64,000 nucleotides of DNA from Arabidopsis thaliana (taxonomy: Eukaryota; Streptophyta; Magnoliopsida; Brassicales; Brassicaceae), in assembly GCF_000001735.4 (NCBI RefSeq), contig NC_003075.7, forward strand, positions 3,287,001 through 3,351,000, given 5' to 3'. Made by a program: the position numbers and the translations under genes. This document shows, piece after piece, positions 1-11,088 of the stretch (position 1 is the stretch's first letter; the number at the start of each line of letters is the position of its first letter). Under the pieces are notes generated by a model. The model made no database searches. It was not told where the DNA came from and was given only the letters and a program-made list of their open reading frames with translations.

Positions 1-714
1 ACACAGAACTCCAAGTATCCCAAACTTCCGTCTGGCCTGATTTCATCGTCCTCTGACTCTCCATATAAGAACAATTCCACGGATGAAAGAAACTGGGTGG
101 TCTCTTCCTCATACCCCTCCATTGGCCGAAACATGTGAATATTCAGGCTGCATTGCTTAAACATGTAGTCTACATCATCATAGATGCCGAGTCTCTCCAT
201 GGTTACAGGATCAGGGTATCGAGTTCCTAAAAACTCGTTGCGCTTCAGTAGCTTGTAGTATTCGTTTTGAGTTGCGGACTTCTCTGATTCCAAATCATCA
301 CCACCTCCATTCTCAGTTTGATCAGCTTCCAGGTGAAGCCATTTCTTCCTCTGAGTCTTCATCTACCAGTTCCAACCTTCTCTTCACTGGCTTCGTTCCT
401 CGAGTGATATCTTCCTTGTTCCTCGAGAACTCCTTTGCAGAGGCCTTACTCGACCTTCGGGATAGAGTGTTTCCGACAGGAGAGTTGAAAGTTTGTTCTT
501 CTTGCATCGCTTCCTCCTCTTGGCTTGATTCGCTGTGATCGATCTCGAAACTTGCTCGTTCTCTCCTGCTCAACCCTAGGGGTGATGGTTCAGAAAGTCC
601 TTGAGCTCCTGCATACGAAGAAGGTGTTGGGTACCTCTTCGATGGAGAGAGAGCTCTGTTCCGGATCCTTGACAGGAGCGTGCGTCTGTTCGTCATTGAG
701 AATGAGAGACTCAA
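1..714 (-). pseudogene. ATHILA ORF1 protein, copy A (partial, frameshifted)
   Basis: This is the ATHILA ORF1 protein (Pfam ATHILA family), which lies between the gag-protease gene and the 3' LTR of Athila elements. Its function is unknown. On the minus strand the N-terminal part (322-714, 130 aa) is acidic and basic with an EEE-rich end. After a frameshift near 320-345 the conserved part continues in another frame to the window edge. Diagnostic blocks there are LKRNEFLGTRYPDPVTMERL, then a DDVDYMFKQCSLNIHMF block and an EEETTQFLSS block. The gene runs off position 1, so its C-terminus is not seen. The homologous gene of copy C lies at 61057-61707. Family assignment is strong; the reading frame is broken, so no intact protein is expected. 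Confidence 0.85.
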
Positions 715-1366
715 AGGTTAGCAGATCGAGTGATCAAGAAAATAGATGGATTTAGTTGACTTTTTGATAAAAATAGGAAGTGCAAGAGAAAGAGATAGAG
801 AGAGGTATAAGAATTCGAGATTGCTCTGGTGTGGGAGGTGGAGAGATGAGACTGTTGAGTTTAGGAATTGCAATGGGGTGAACCAAAATGATTATGAGGG
901 GATAAGAAGACAAGGAGGCATCATGGGATTCAATAGAGGCGGGTCACGAGGCGTCGGAGTCCACAAGGTGGTCTCTTTGTTTTCTTCACTCGATCGGACG
1001 GTGCGGAGTGCTTCGCTATTAATCACTCGATCAAACGGACCAGAATAAACGTAAAGAAGTCACTCGATCAAACGGTGGTGATGCTTCTCTTATCTGGTCA
1101 TTCAATCGCACGACTTAAAGCACTCCTCCTCATTTTACTAGATCAACGGTTGAGATGATTCTTGACTTGTTTTGAATTTACTCGACCGTTAACTTCCTCA
1201 GGGTAATTAAAACAAACCTGAAACACTTAAACAAAAACATCAAAAATAACAAGCAAAATATAAACTTATATACATGGATAGACATGGGACTTCCTCCCAA
1301 GTGAGCTAGTGTAAAGTCTTTAGCTTGACTTTCATACTGTTTTTAGGCAAAGGATGATGAGAGGAG
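715..1366. other. Non-coding spacer of Athila copy A
   Basis: This stretch lies between the gag-type ORF and ORF1 of copy A. It holds no credible gene. It contains repeated ACTCGATC(A/G) words (about 985-1160). The edge near 1286-1340 matches the corresponding spacer of copy C (about 63087-63150), including the words 'gggacttcctc' and 'aagtgagct', which shows the two copies share this layout. Confidence 0.6.
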
Positions 1367-3080
1367 AGGAAATGAGCACTACTCTTGAATGATCTGCTCA
1401 GCCATACAAGGATTGACTCTCTGCCCATTCACTTTGAGTTCAGCTTCGGCTTTGCTAATTAAGGTGGTGGTTCCATCAGGGGGTTTGTCTTTGATGCTGA
1501 ATGGTACTTGGTTGGATTTCCCACTGAGGTCCTTAATTTGATCCTTGAGTTCTTTCACTGTTTGTGTTAGCTCCCTTATGGCTTTCTCCTGCCATTTAGA
1601 TCTTCTTTGAAGCTTTAACCAATTATCAGAAGCTAGAGTGTTTTGCTTAACATGCAGGTCGACTTTAGACGTTGAGCTTGAGCATTTGGAGTGAGTAGAG
1701 GTTTGAACATGACCTACTGGTCGAGTTTGATGGTCGAGCTTGAGTTGAACATGCCTCTTTTGACCTAATCACACCTATAATGACATATGCCCATGTTACT
1801 ATCTTGTGGGAGGCTAATGACTTCTTAGAGATCAAGGTCTCACTAGGGAGATATTTAGCTTCAACTCTCTTAGTTAAAGAAGTTTGGAGTAGATCTTTAA
1901 CAGCAAGCTCTTCTAGCTTTTCTTGGACACTCTCCTTGTGTATAATAGGATTGCACTCTTGGCTATGAACTTCCATTCCTTGTACTTCTTTGATTCTCTC
2001 CATAATCAGATCTTGTAGGTACTTGTGGGAGGGTGGAATGAGCATGAAAGCATCCATTAATGGCATTTTTAGTTCAATCTCCTTTAGCTGCCTATCAAAA
2101 AGTGGCTTTGTATTTTTCTGTTAATTCCTTCTTAAATGTTCCAGGGAAAGGCATTGTCAGTTTGTAGGGTGACAGAGCAAATTCTTTATTCTTTGCTACA
2201 ACATTAGCTTTTCTTTCTTCAAAACTTGGCTTTGCTCGATCGAGTAGAAGGCCAAGTGAATCTGGAGGCTGATCAAGTTTAGTTGGTTCATTGGTCTGGA
2301 ATTTGTTTTGATGTGGATCCTCTCCTTCTTGAACTTCACTATCATCAGTGATCTGCTCGGTCTTCTGACTGTTGAGAAGTTTCCTCCCAATACGACGTGT
2401 AACTGCATTGGCATATTCTTTGGAGTTTTGAATGGCGTTTCCAGGAAGTTGGCATGGAGGCATTGGTGCTGAAGTAGAAGCAACTTGTCCTTCCATGTAT
2501 CTCATCTTAGAGTTCAATGCCTTAAACTTGATATTCAGATCATTATAAAAGGAATCCACCATAGTGTTTATCTCAACAATTTTCGTCTCCAAAACCATAG
2601 ATCCAAAAGATTGACCTTGTAGTATTTGATGAAGCATAGTTTTCATGTCTGCATCGTGTGCATTGTGAGTTGGTTGTTGTTGAGCAAAACATGGTGGTGC
2701 ATACTGCTGCTGTTGGTAGCTTCCTTGACACTGCTGCATAGAAACAAACCCTTGACATTGATTGTATGGAACAAAAGGCTTGTAATGGGTTTGCTGTTGT
2801 CCATAGTTGTTGAAACCATTGATATAGGCTCCCTGGTTCTGGATGTATCTTGTCTCTTCTAACTGATTATTCCCCAAATACTGAACCTGAAACTGCTCAT
2901 CCTTACAAGCAAAGTGAGCTTGCCTCTTTTGTAGTTGAATGAATTTGTCTAATTTCTCATTCGAGGCCTGCATTTCTCCCATGTGCTTCTCATGCCAAAG
3001 GGTCTAGATTGTTGGTGTATTGAAAGAGGTTTTTGACTAACTCGACCTCACCTCTGGCTTCTTGGCCGATATCAAAATGT
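1367..3080 (-). pseudogene. Athila gag-protease remnant, copy A
   Basis: This is the C-terminal part of an Athila-type gag followed by a decayed downstream segment. The longest open piece (2095-2982) carries the Gln-rich tract with repeated QQQ and the motif MRYMEGQVASTSAP, which matches copy B's [14 protein letters not shown] frameshift leads to 1665-2066, whose MPLMDAFMLIPPSHK matches [15 protein letters not shown] in copy B. The last part (about 1367-1640) is a charged coiled-coil-like tail with a TQTVKELKDQIKDL heptad pattern, equivalent to the tail of copy C. The capsid half of gag is missing, since similarity begins near 3080. The DLGASV protease active-site block is also missing. The copy cannot encode a working polyprotein. 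Confidence 0.78.
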
Positions 3081-3193
3081 ACCTCAAACAATCAGACAAA
3101 GAGAAGAACACATAGTCAGTAACCAAAGTAAAATTTAAAAGAACTTGATCTTAAAAGTCTGATATCTTGAACGTAACAATGCAACAATGATTT

Positions 3194-3205
3194 GCAACGG
3201 CGCCA
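3194..3205 (-). promoter_or_regulatory. Primer-binding site of Athila copy A (tRNA-Asp type)
   Basis: On the minus strand this reads TGGCGCCGTTGC, complementary to the 3' end of plant tRNA-Asp, as known for Athila. It sits three bases downstream of the LTR end. Copy B has the same site with one transition (GGCGTC). Confidence 0.82.
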
Positions 3206-3208
3206 AAT

Positions 3209-4100
3209 TGATAATTAGGTTTTTATGCCTACTTATATATGCTGAAGTATGGTGTGTTCAGTTCAATTCCCCTTAAACACTAACATGTTGATACAACTAT
3301 AGGGGGTGTCAATCCAGTCCACAGTTATTGCTAGCAATTAAGATGTGTACATAAGCAACTAAGTCAAGCCAGATTATAGAGATGGTTGGTTTCTAGTAAC
3401 AATCCTAGGTTAGGATTCAAACAACAAAGATAAGAACTTAAGAGCCCTACTCGATCATTGGGTCGAGTAGAACCAACAGCCAACAAATTTCAAGAACTAA
3501 AATGCAATCAACAAGTGACACAAATAACAGGTAAATAAAAGTGCAATCAGGGGGTGAATACAAATATTTCTAAGAATAATAGAAGTCCTAAGGATGGATT
3601 CATTGATAAGAGCAACTCTAGGATTCATCAGGTGGCTAACAGGTGAAAGGAAGATACCCTAGACGATAGATTCAGAAACCGGGTCAATCCACTCTCATGA
3701 CAGAGACCCCCATAACTCTACCACTTCCTAATCTCAACTCTCGTTGATGAAACATAGCAGAGCATGGTTTAAGCAACAATCTACCAAAGTCAATAAGCAG
3801 TCTAGCCAATCTCTTGGTCTAGAGTCTACAAATCTCTAGAATTCGTAGATCAGGCATCCATTTGAACGTCATTTGGACGCTGGATACCTATGGTCGAATT
3901 TCCACATTAGCGAGCAAAAACCGCATAGGAGCCAACAAATCCAGAAGGGATCTAATCTAATCTTAACCACCTGACTAACCTAGAGATTACCCTAATCTAA
4001 TCCATCCTCAAAAACCCTAATCACTACTCAAGCAACATAACTAAGAACACAAACCCAAAAATTCCTGAAATCATACCAAAATGTAGATCTAAACAAGCTA
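3209..4100 (-). repeat. 5' LTR of Athila copy A, truncated
   Basis: The plus-strand start TGATAATTAGG corresponds to the LTR end next to the PBS and is related to TGATAATAGG in copies B and C. The order of short landmarks also matches the other LTRs: a taagtcaagcca-type word, 'cgttgat', and a 'ccatcctca' plus 'aaccct' block near the middle. The sequence is clearly diverged. It stops near 4095-4105, where LINE coding sequence begins, so roughly the outer half of the LTR is missing compared with about 1.73 kb in copies B and C. Confidence 0.72.
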
Positions 4101-6599
4101 AACAACTTTATCGATTTGAAGCCACAATTTAACCCTATCTTTGAAAAGCTGAGAGGTGCGTCGAGAGAAGAAGATCGAGGATTTTTCCTTATTGATCAAC
4201 TGCCCTGAGGTTGTTTCATACTTAGCAAGAATCCGTACCAGCTAATTACATCCTTTGCTTTGGCTTTGCAAAACACCATAGTATCATCTACAAAGAGCAG
4301 GTGGTTGATCCTCGGGCTACCTCCTGACACCTTAATTCGTTGCAGGCGCCCTTCTCTTTGACTCCTCATACAAAGTGATATAACCCTATTTTTGCTGCTT
4401 TTAGCTATGATTTAGGTATAGGTTTTAGAGTCCTTTTGTTATTTCTAGAGTCTTTTCTAGTCTTTTTCAGGTCTTTACATGTTTGGGATGCATTTGGAGA
4501 TTATGGAGCATTCTGGAGCAAAACAGACAACTTAAGTTGCAGAAGTAGTTCGCAGACCAAAATCCGGGTAGGTATCGAACACACCACCCCTGGTGTCGAG
4601 CGACACTAATACCTAACGGCAATTCGAAGACGCAACTAATTGATGTTTTGAAGATTTCTAAATTCAGCTCAGAACTTTCTCTATTGTTTAATGAAGGCCC
4701 AACACGTTTTTAAGACATATATATAGTTTTTAGGTCAATGTTTAGACCCAAAGCTTGGAGAGGCTAATCTCTTTTTTCTCTTTTGTACTTTGGGAGCAAA
4801 ATCATGTGGAGATCTTTCTTACTCTTTTCTCTTGTTATTTTCATCATTGATTTCTTATTCAGACTATGATTTGTGTTTCTTTGATCATGTTTGAGTAATC
4901 CACTTGTTAGGTTTAGGGTCTCTCTTTAGGGATTTAGATGATTTACTAGATTGCCCCCTTGCTAGGTTTCTGTAGGATTCTTCATCTTGATTGTTCTTAA
5001 TGCTAGTTCTAGAGTAGCTAACTAAAACTTGATATTAGATAATAGGTATGCCCACCATAGGTACTTGCTATTTGATCCATCATAGATGAGCCTAGGCATT
5101 TAAGAAAGAACAGGTGGGCTCATAGAAGGGCTCTGGTTTAGATACTAGATGAACTAATCAAACTTGATAATAATGCATGCTTTAGTATAGGATTTTTCGG
5201 CTCTTCGGTTATCTTAACTCTAAGTATAGAGAGTTTCACGGAACACCATCGGTTACTCTAAAATCATAGTTTGAATTCGACAGTGGTGCGATAACAACCT
5301 AATTATTTCTAGATCTACTATCATCTATTTCCTTAGAATACCATAAGCCTGACACTTTTTAGATCTTATTTTACTTCCATCCAATCGATTGCTATTTATT
5401 ACTTTTGTTTCTCTTTATTTTTATTTTCATTACTATTTTACTTAGCGTAATTCAATAGTCATTAGTCTATTGCGAGATCCGAGAGCTTTGTGAATTCGAT
5501 CCCTAAGTGCTGCAACTGACCTCTTTATTTGAGAGAGTGGTCTTAGGATTAATTTGACTTATATCACAAAAACCTGACAAAACTTCACCATAGAAAATAA
5601 ACAAATAAGGGGAGAGTGGGTCTCCTTGTCTGATACCTCTAGATGGAATAACATCTCCCATTGGCACTCCAATAACCAGGAAGGAATGAGAAACAGTGCT
5701 AACACTTTGAAGAATCCAAATGATCCATTTACTGTGAAAACCCATTTTAGAGAGAACTGCTTCTATAAAAGGCCATTCTAGCCTATCATACGCCTCAGAC
5801 ATGTCAATCTTAACCACCATTGAGACATTATTCTTAGCGCTTGAGGTCTTCAGATAGTTTAGTGTCTCATGAGTGATAAGAACATTGTGTTATATTGCCC
5901 TTGTTGCCACAAACGCTGACTGGTTCTAAGAGATTAGAGGTGATAGTACCTTCTTGAGTCTCTTTGTTAAAACCTTGGAGAAGACTTTGTAGACAACATT
6001 TGCAGAGCGCAATAGGCCGATAATCCAAAACTTTCTTTGGTTCAAAGATCTTCGGGATGAGCCGGATATGTGTGCTGTTTGTTTCCTTAGGCAGCAGGCC
6101 AGAAGAGAAATAACCTTGAATCTCTGCCACTAAGGCAGACCCTGCTGTTTCCCAATTTGTTTGAAAGAAAGAAGCTGAGGATCCATCACGACTAGGAGCT
6201 TTATCTGGATGGATGTCAAAAAGGGCTTCTTTAACTTCCAGAGAGTTGGGATCTCTAACTCTAATCTTTAGATCATTATCATCGCTGGAAATTTTTGGAT
6301 ATACAGCTTCCTCCACCACCTTCCTTATTTCCTCCGGATTAGAGAGCTGGGAAGTAAACAGATTTTGATAGCAGAGGGAGATAACCTTTGCAAACTGCTT
6401 ATCCTCATAAACGACTTCTCCTTGATCAGATTCTAAGACCGTGAGATTATTTGCCTCTAACCTCCCTTTTGTACTTGAATGGAAGTACCCAGAATTTTGA
6501 TCTCCCAAAGCACGCCAGGTTTGCCTACTCCTCTGTCTCCAAAACTCTTCTTCAGCCGCATAAGCATCACTCAACTCTTTATTTAATTGAACCAACAAA
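4100..6599 (-). pseudogene. LINE reverse-transcriptase fragment, split by a solo LTR
   Basis: This is a non-LTR (LINE, L1-like) reverse transcriptase. The 5' piece (5867-6598) starts inside ORF2 with WRQRSRQTWRALGDQNSGYF, then KAPSRDGS and DYRPIAL. It is frameshifted after DYRPIAL. The middle piece (5567-5820) carries VVKIDMSEAYDRLEWPF and IRQGDPLSPYLF. The 3' piece (4100-4370) carries RINHLLFVDDTMVF, the catalytic box, and after a frameshift SGQLINKEKS. The 1.19-kb LTR at 4376-5566 separates the middle and 3' pieces; removing it and one target copy restores the local frame. The endonuclease, ORF1 and zf-RVT tail are absent. The 5' side ends at 6599 against a repeat block, the 3' side against Athila copy A. 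Confidence 0.85.
4376..5566 (+). repeat. Solo LTR inside the LINE (family TGATATAACCC)
   Basis: This 1191-bp LTR begins TGATATAACCC and ends TTATATCA. It is flanked by the 5-bp near-duplicates CAAAG (4371-4375) and CAAAA (5567-5571). Two relatives occur in the window: 39955-41131 (plus) and 46168-47350 (minus). No internal sequence accompanies it, so it is a solo LTR left by recombination between two LTRs. About 195 bp from its start it carries a pair of TCGA-centred palindromes (4571-4607), of which the first is partly decayed. Confidence 0.88.
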
Positions 6600-7140
6600 G
6601 CTTAACACTAAAATAAAAACTGAATATTGGTACGATTATTATCGTCATAATAAAAAGATATTCGGTCACAATAATTTTTTTGTGACGAAACTAAGTCAAA
6701 TTTTAGAATATCACAATGAAATCGTCACAAATTCCTCTATGTCTCAAAAAGGTAACAAACGAATGTGACGATTAACAACAGTAACAATTCATCATTGATT
6801 GTGACGACGTTAATATAGTCGAAAAAACAGACACAATTCGTGACAGACGATACTTCCACAACTATGCCACAACTAGTGACAATAAAATCGTAACATATTT
6901 ATCACAGATTATTACCATATCTAAGTCACTATCCCGTAACATTTTGTGACCAAAATATAATCACAACTATGCCACAACTAGTGACAATAAAATTGTAATA
7001 TATTTGTGACAAATTATTACCATATTTAAGACACTGTCCCATTACATTATGTGACCAAAATATAATCACAAATCCGACACAATTGGTGACTTGATAAAAG
7101 TCACACAAACGTCACAAATTGATTTTATTTTGTGAGTGTT
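6600..7140. repeat. TTGTGAC-rich block with a 105-bp tandem repeat
   Basis: This AT-rich non-coding stretch has many copies of TTGTGAC / GTCACAA in both orientations. Two adjacent units of about 105 bp start with CACAACTATG at 6857 and 6962. The dense subterminal-type motif resembles the ends of CACTA or other non-autonomous DNA transposons, and the right side has a GTGTTTTCTTAC word reminiscent of a CACTA end. I could not find convincing terminal inverted repeats or a target duplication, so the class is uncertain. It abuts the broken 5' side of the LINE fragment. Confidence 0.5.
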
Positions 7141-7485
7141 TTCTTACAGAACTCGTATTAATTTATTACAAAACTAGAAATGTGAACAACACATGGACGT
7201 TTGGTCACGAACGTAGGATTACCATTTTTTGTTTTTATTAATTGCTGTCACTATATCTACATATACATTTTTGGTAGACTTTTTGGACAAAAATCCTTAT
7301 ATTATTTGCTAATAACATACAAGTCCTTACAAATTCTATCTCAATCAAAAATTCTTTTTTTCTTTTGAAAATAATGTTAAATTATATTCAAAAGAAAAAT
7401 AACGTTTTTACAACAAGTGCATCTTGAATTTGAGAGTTAGAACTGAGAGTAGTGTAGAAAGTTTTTGAAGAAAAAGTTTTAGTGA
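7141..7485. other. AT-rich stretch downstream of the LINE, no gene seen
   Basis: This is AT-rich sequence between the repeat block and the stop of the 7.5-12.6 kb LINE. Part of it is probably the LINE 3' UTR, and an A-rich run on the minus strand near 7345-7370 could be its tail. No gene is visible. Confidence 0.4.
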
Positions 7486-10400
7486 TTAGCTTCTTGACTG
7501 AAACCAAATTTGGAGGCATGCATCATATCTCTTGTCGCCCTTGAGTCGAATCGAGGACAACTGATTTCGAACTTGTTTATCTATCCATCTAATAAGTTGA
7601 GAGGCTGTGTTCAGAAGCTCGACGTGACGCCTACCATTCCGTTCTCTCCACACGGTGTAAACTGTGGCTTGCAGGACATAGCCGCTAAGAAAGCATTCCA
7701 CATGGTGAAGCTGAGCGTTTTTAATGTGATTCATTATCGATTGCCAGTTTAACGTGTATTGCAATTTGAAGACTGCTTTTGCTAGAGCTGCCCAAATCGT
7801 TGAAGTGTAGCTGCAAGTAAAAAAGAGGTGTTCCCGAGTTTCGATATTACCTTGGCATAAGACATAGTCCGTTGCAAACCCATTTGCCCATTTGATCATG
7901 CAATCGCTTGTCGAGAGTCTACCGTGAGCTGCAAGCCAAGTGCAGAAAGAGTATTTCGGGGTGGCATGGCTGAACCAAATCGCCTTATACCATGGAACCT
8001 TAGCTGATATTGAACGAGTATGATGCCAAGTATACTTTGTAGAGAAACTAGTCCCTGAAAATATCAGATTTTCCTCTCCAAAGCGGTTCTATGACAGCGA
8101 TGCCGATAATTCGTCCAAGCCTCCGCAACTGTCATTCTACGGTTTATTCCCAAGACAATAAGGCCACAATCCACTATTTTATCTACCAGCCATCCCAAGT
8201 TTGCCCAATAGTCATACCAAAAGGACGTTAGCTTGCGATTTCCCAGTTCAACTTTGCTTAGGGTTTTTGTAACCGCTCTATATTTAAGTAACTTTCTCCA
8301 AATCTAAGAGCCTTGACTAACAGATTGCTTAACTTTCCAAAGAGATGCCTTCTTGAGTAAATATTTTTCAACCCATTGTACCCAGAGAGATTTGCTATGT
8401 TAGACTAGTTTCCACACCAACTTTAAACTAGTCTAAATCCTCTTTTAGTGAGCGTAAGCCAAGAGCACCCTCGTCTTTAGGTTTGCATATCATGTCCCAA
8501 GATATTTTCGCTTTATTTGAGTTCATCTATGTGCTCGACCAAAGGAAAGCAGAGCTCATTTTCTCAAGTTCTCAAATGCGTTGTCGAGGTAACCGAGAAG
8601 CTGCTAACCAAAAATTGTAGATACTCCAAAGGACTAAACTGATAAGAATTTAATCTGCCTGCATTAAGAGAGGAAATTCTTAGAAAGTCCCAAAGATCCC
8701 AATCCCGTTTTTTTCTGACCTGGTCCTGTAACGGTATGCAATCTGCTATTGAGAGGCGCTTATTGACAAGTGGTAGACCCCAAGTACCGCACTGGTAACT
8801 GGCTAATAGAAAAACGGGAACCGGGACTTGCTACTTCATTGCGAGTAGAGGCTGGAATTCCTGCTAAGTACACAGTGGATTTCTCCAAGCTAATACGGTG
8901 CCCTGACCATGCTGCAAACTCATCAAAAACCTGAACTAGTCATTTTATTGAAAGAATATTCCCATCAGAAAGCACCATAAGATCATCTGCAAAACTTAAG
9001 TGTGTTAGAGGCCCATGGTCTTACATTTCGGATGATAGCCAAACTGTCTAGCAGCCGCTGCTCTATCCAACATCTTTGATAACACATCCATAAAAATAAC
9101 AAACAAGTATGGAGAAAGTGCACATCCTTGCCGAAGACCTCGAGAGCTCTGAAAATAACCAGCTTGTTCACCGTTTACTTGAACCGAAAAAGAGGCCGTA
9201 GTAATGCAAAGATTAATCCAATGAATAAAATCTCGAGGGAACCACAAAACAGTGAGAACATTAATGAGAAACGGCCATTGAACTGATTCAAATGCTTTGG
9301 AGATGTCTATTTTGATAGCACAACGTGTTGAGATGGTTTCTTTATGATAGTCCTTAGTGAGTTCAGTAGCAAGGAGAAGGTTCTCTATCAACAATCTGTC
9401 TTTCACAAAAGCTGATTGATTTCCCGTTATGAATTTTGGGAGCACTAGTTTATGCATGTTTGCATTGATCTTAGAGATAACTTTGTAAAGCACATTGCAG
9501 CAAGAGATGGGCCTGTAATCCTTCATTTATCTTGCCTGTTTTCTTTTATATATGGGCAAGAATAGTATAGTTAATACCTTTACGCAGAAACCCTATTGCA
9601 AAAAACGATTGAACCGCCAAAATGAATTCGGCTCCGATAATCTCCCATGTTGCCTTAAAAAATTCAGAGGTATAGCCATCAGGATCAGGAGATTTATCAC
9701 TAGGCATTGAGAACAAAACCTTTGTGATTTCCTCTGCTGTGACCGTTCGAAGTAGACTTTGTTGATCAGCTTCTAAGCATTTAAAAGGAAGAAGCTGTTG
9801 GAGATCTCTGATCGTTACACCCTCAAAATCGTTGGGAATTAGTTGCAGAAACTCACAGAAAAACCTCTCTGCCTTTGCTTTTATTTGGTCCTCTTTTGTT
9901 TTAACAATTCCATCATTACCAAGAATGTCACGGATAGTGTTTTGAGCTTCAGGTGCGGCAGCCGCTCTATGAAACCCTTTTGTGTTTTGATCTCCAACCT
10001 TACACCAATGAAGTTTTGACTTTTGTTTAAGATACTTCTCTTCCAAAACAGCCACTCGATCGAATCTAGAATAGGCTGCATTCTCTTCTTCCATAGCCAT
10101 TGGTGAGGGGTTGGTTATATTTATCTGTTGCTTCTCACAGAGAATCTTGTAAGCCTCCTTTGCCTTCTTTGACAAGTTGCCTAAGCGATCTCGTGCCATA
10201 CACCTTATTTTAGGTTTCAACCCCTTAAACTTCTTTGAGAAACGAAAAAGAGTTGAAGTGGATAGGAAAAGGGGTTCTGTATCTTGCCAGTAATTACTCA
10301 CCATCGGCTTAAAGTCCTCCAAATCAGTGAGAGCAATAATAAACTTAAAAGGTTTGGGGGCCTTTACTTTATTTCATGCGTCACTACTTAAACTTACCCT

Positions 10401-11088
10401 ACATCTCAAATGATCTGAGCATCCTCCTACTTCAAATACACTATAAGATTGAGAGAAAGCTTGGTTCCAAACATCATTTATCAAAACCCTGTCGAGTTTC
10501 TTCATGATGAGACCATGTTCCCGCTTGCTACACCATGTGTATAGCGGTCCATGAGCTGCCATATATGACAAGGAACAATAGTTTACCAACTGCTGAAAAT
10601 CTCGCATTATTGGCGTTACCGTAGCTTGATCAATAGCTTGCGAGTGCTCTGCAATATCAAGTGTCTCATTAAAATCTCCAAAAGAAGCCACAGTTTATGG
10701 GAGAATCATAATGATCCCTCAACTCTGACCATAATGTTTTTCTTCCCTCCGCATAGTTTGATGCGTATACAAAGGAACAGAAAAATTCATCCTCTCGAGC
10801 TTCTAGCTTCAACAAACATGTCATCAATTGACCACTTTTATAGAAAGGACTAAGCCTTACGTTCTTATGCCATAGAACACAAATACGACCTCGTCGATTA
10901 TGCTCATAGTTTGTTAGAACCGACCAATCCTTGAAAAGCTTACTTACAAGCTGCGCTACCTTATTCTCCTTCACTCTTGTTTCTACCAAACAACCAAACT
11001 GAAAATTAGTTTCCTTAACCCACTTCTTGACAACAGAATGTTTTGAGGATCTGTTAAGTCCACGCACATTCGAGAAGAACAAGGACAT
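7486..11088 (-). pseudogene. LINE ORF2: endonuclease / reverse transcriptase / zf-RVT
   Basis: ORF2 of a plant L1-like LINE, with domains in the expected order on the minus strand. The AP-endonuclease (EEP) domain starts FSNVRGLN at 11088; its GDFNE, LDRVLIN and SDHLRCR motifs lie in 10374-10691. The reverse transcriptase follows: SDKSPDPDGYTSEFFK, DYRPISCCN, IKIDISKAFESVQWPF, RQGCALSPYL, and the catalytic LTHLSFADDLMVL near 8960-9005. The C-terminal zf-RVT region (7486-7899) includes CQGNIETREHLFFTC. Breaks are few for an old element: a frameshift near 10680, an in-frame TGA near 10374, frameshifts near 9535 and 9005, then heavier decay from about 8900 to 7900. The start immediately follows the ORF1 stop. 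It cannot make an intact protein now. Confidence 0.9.
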
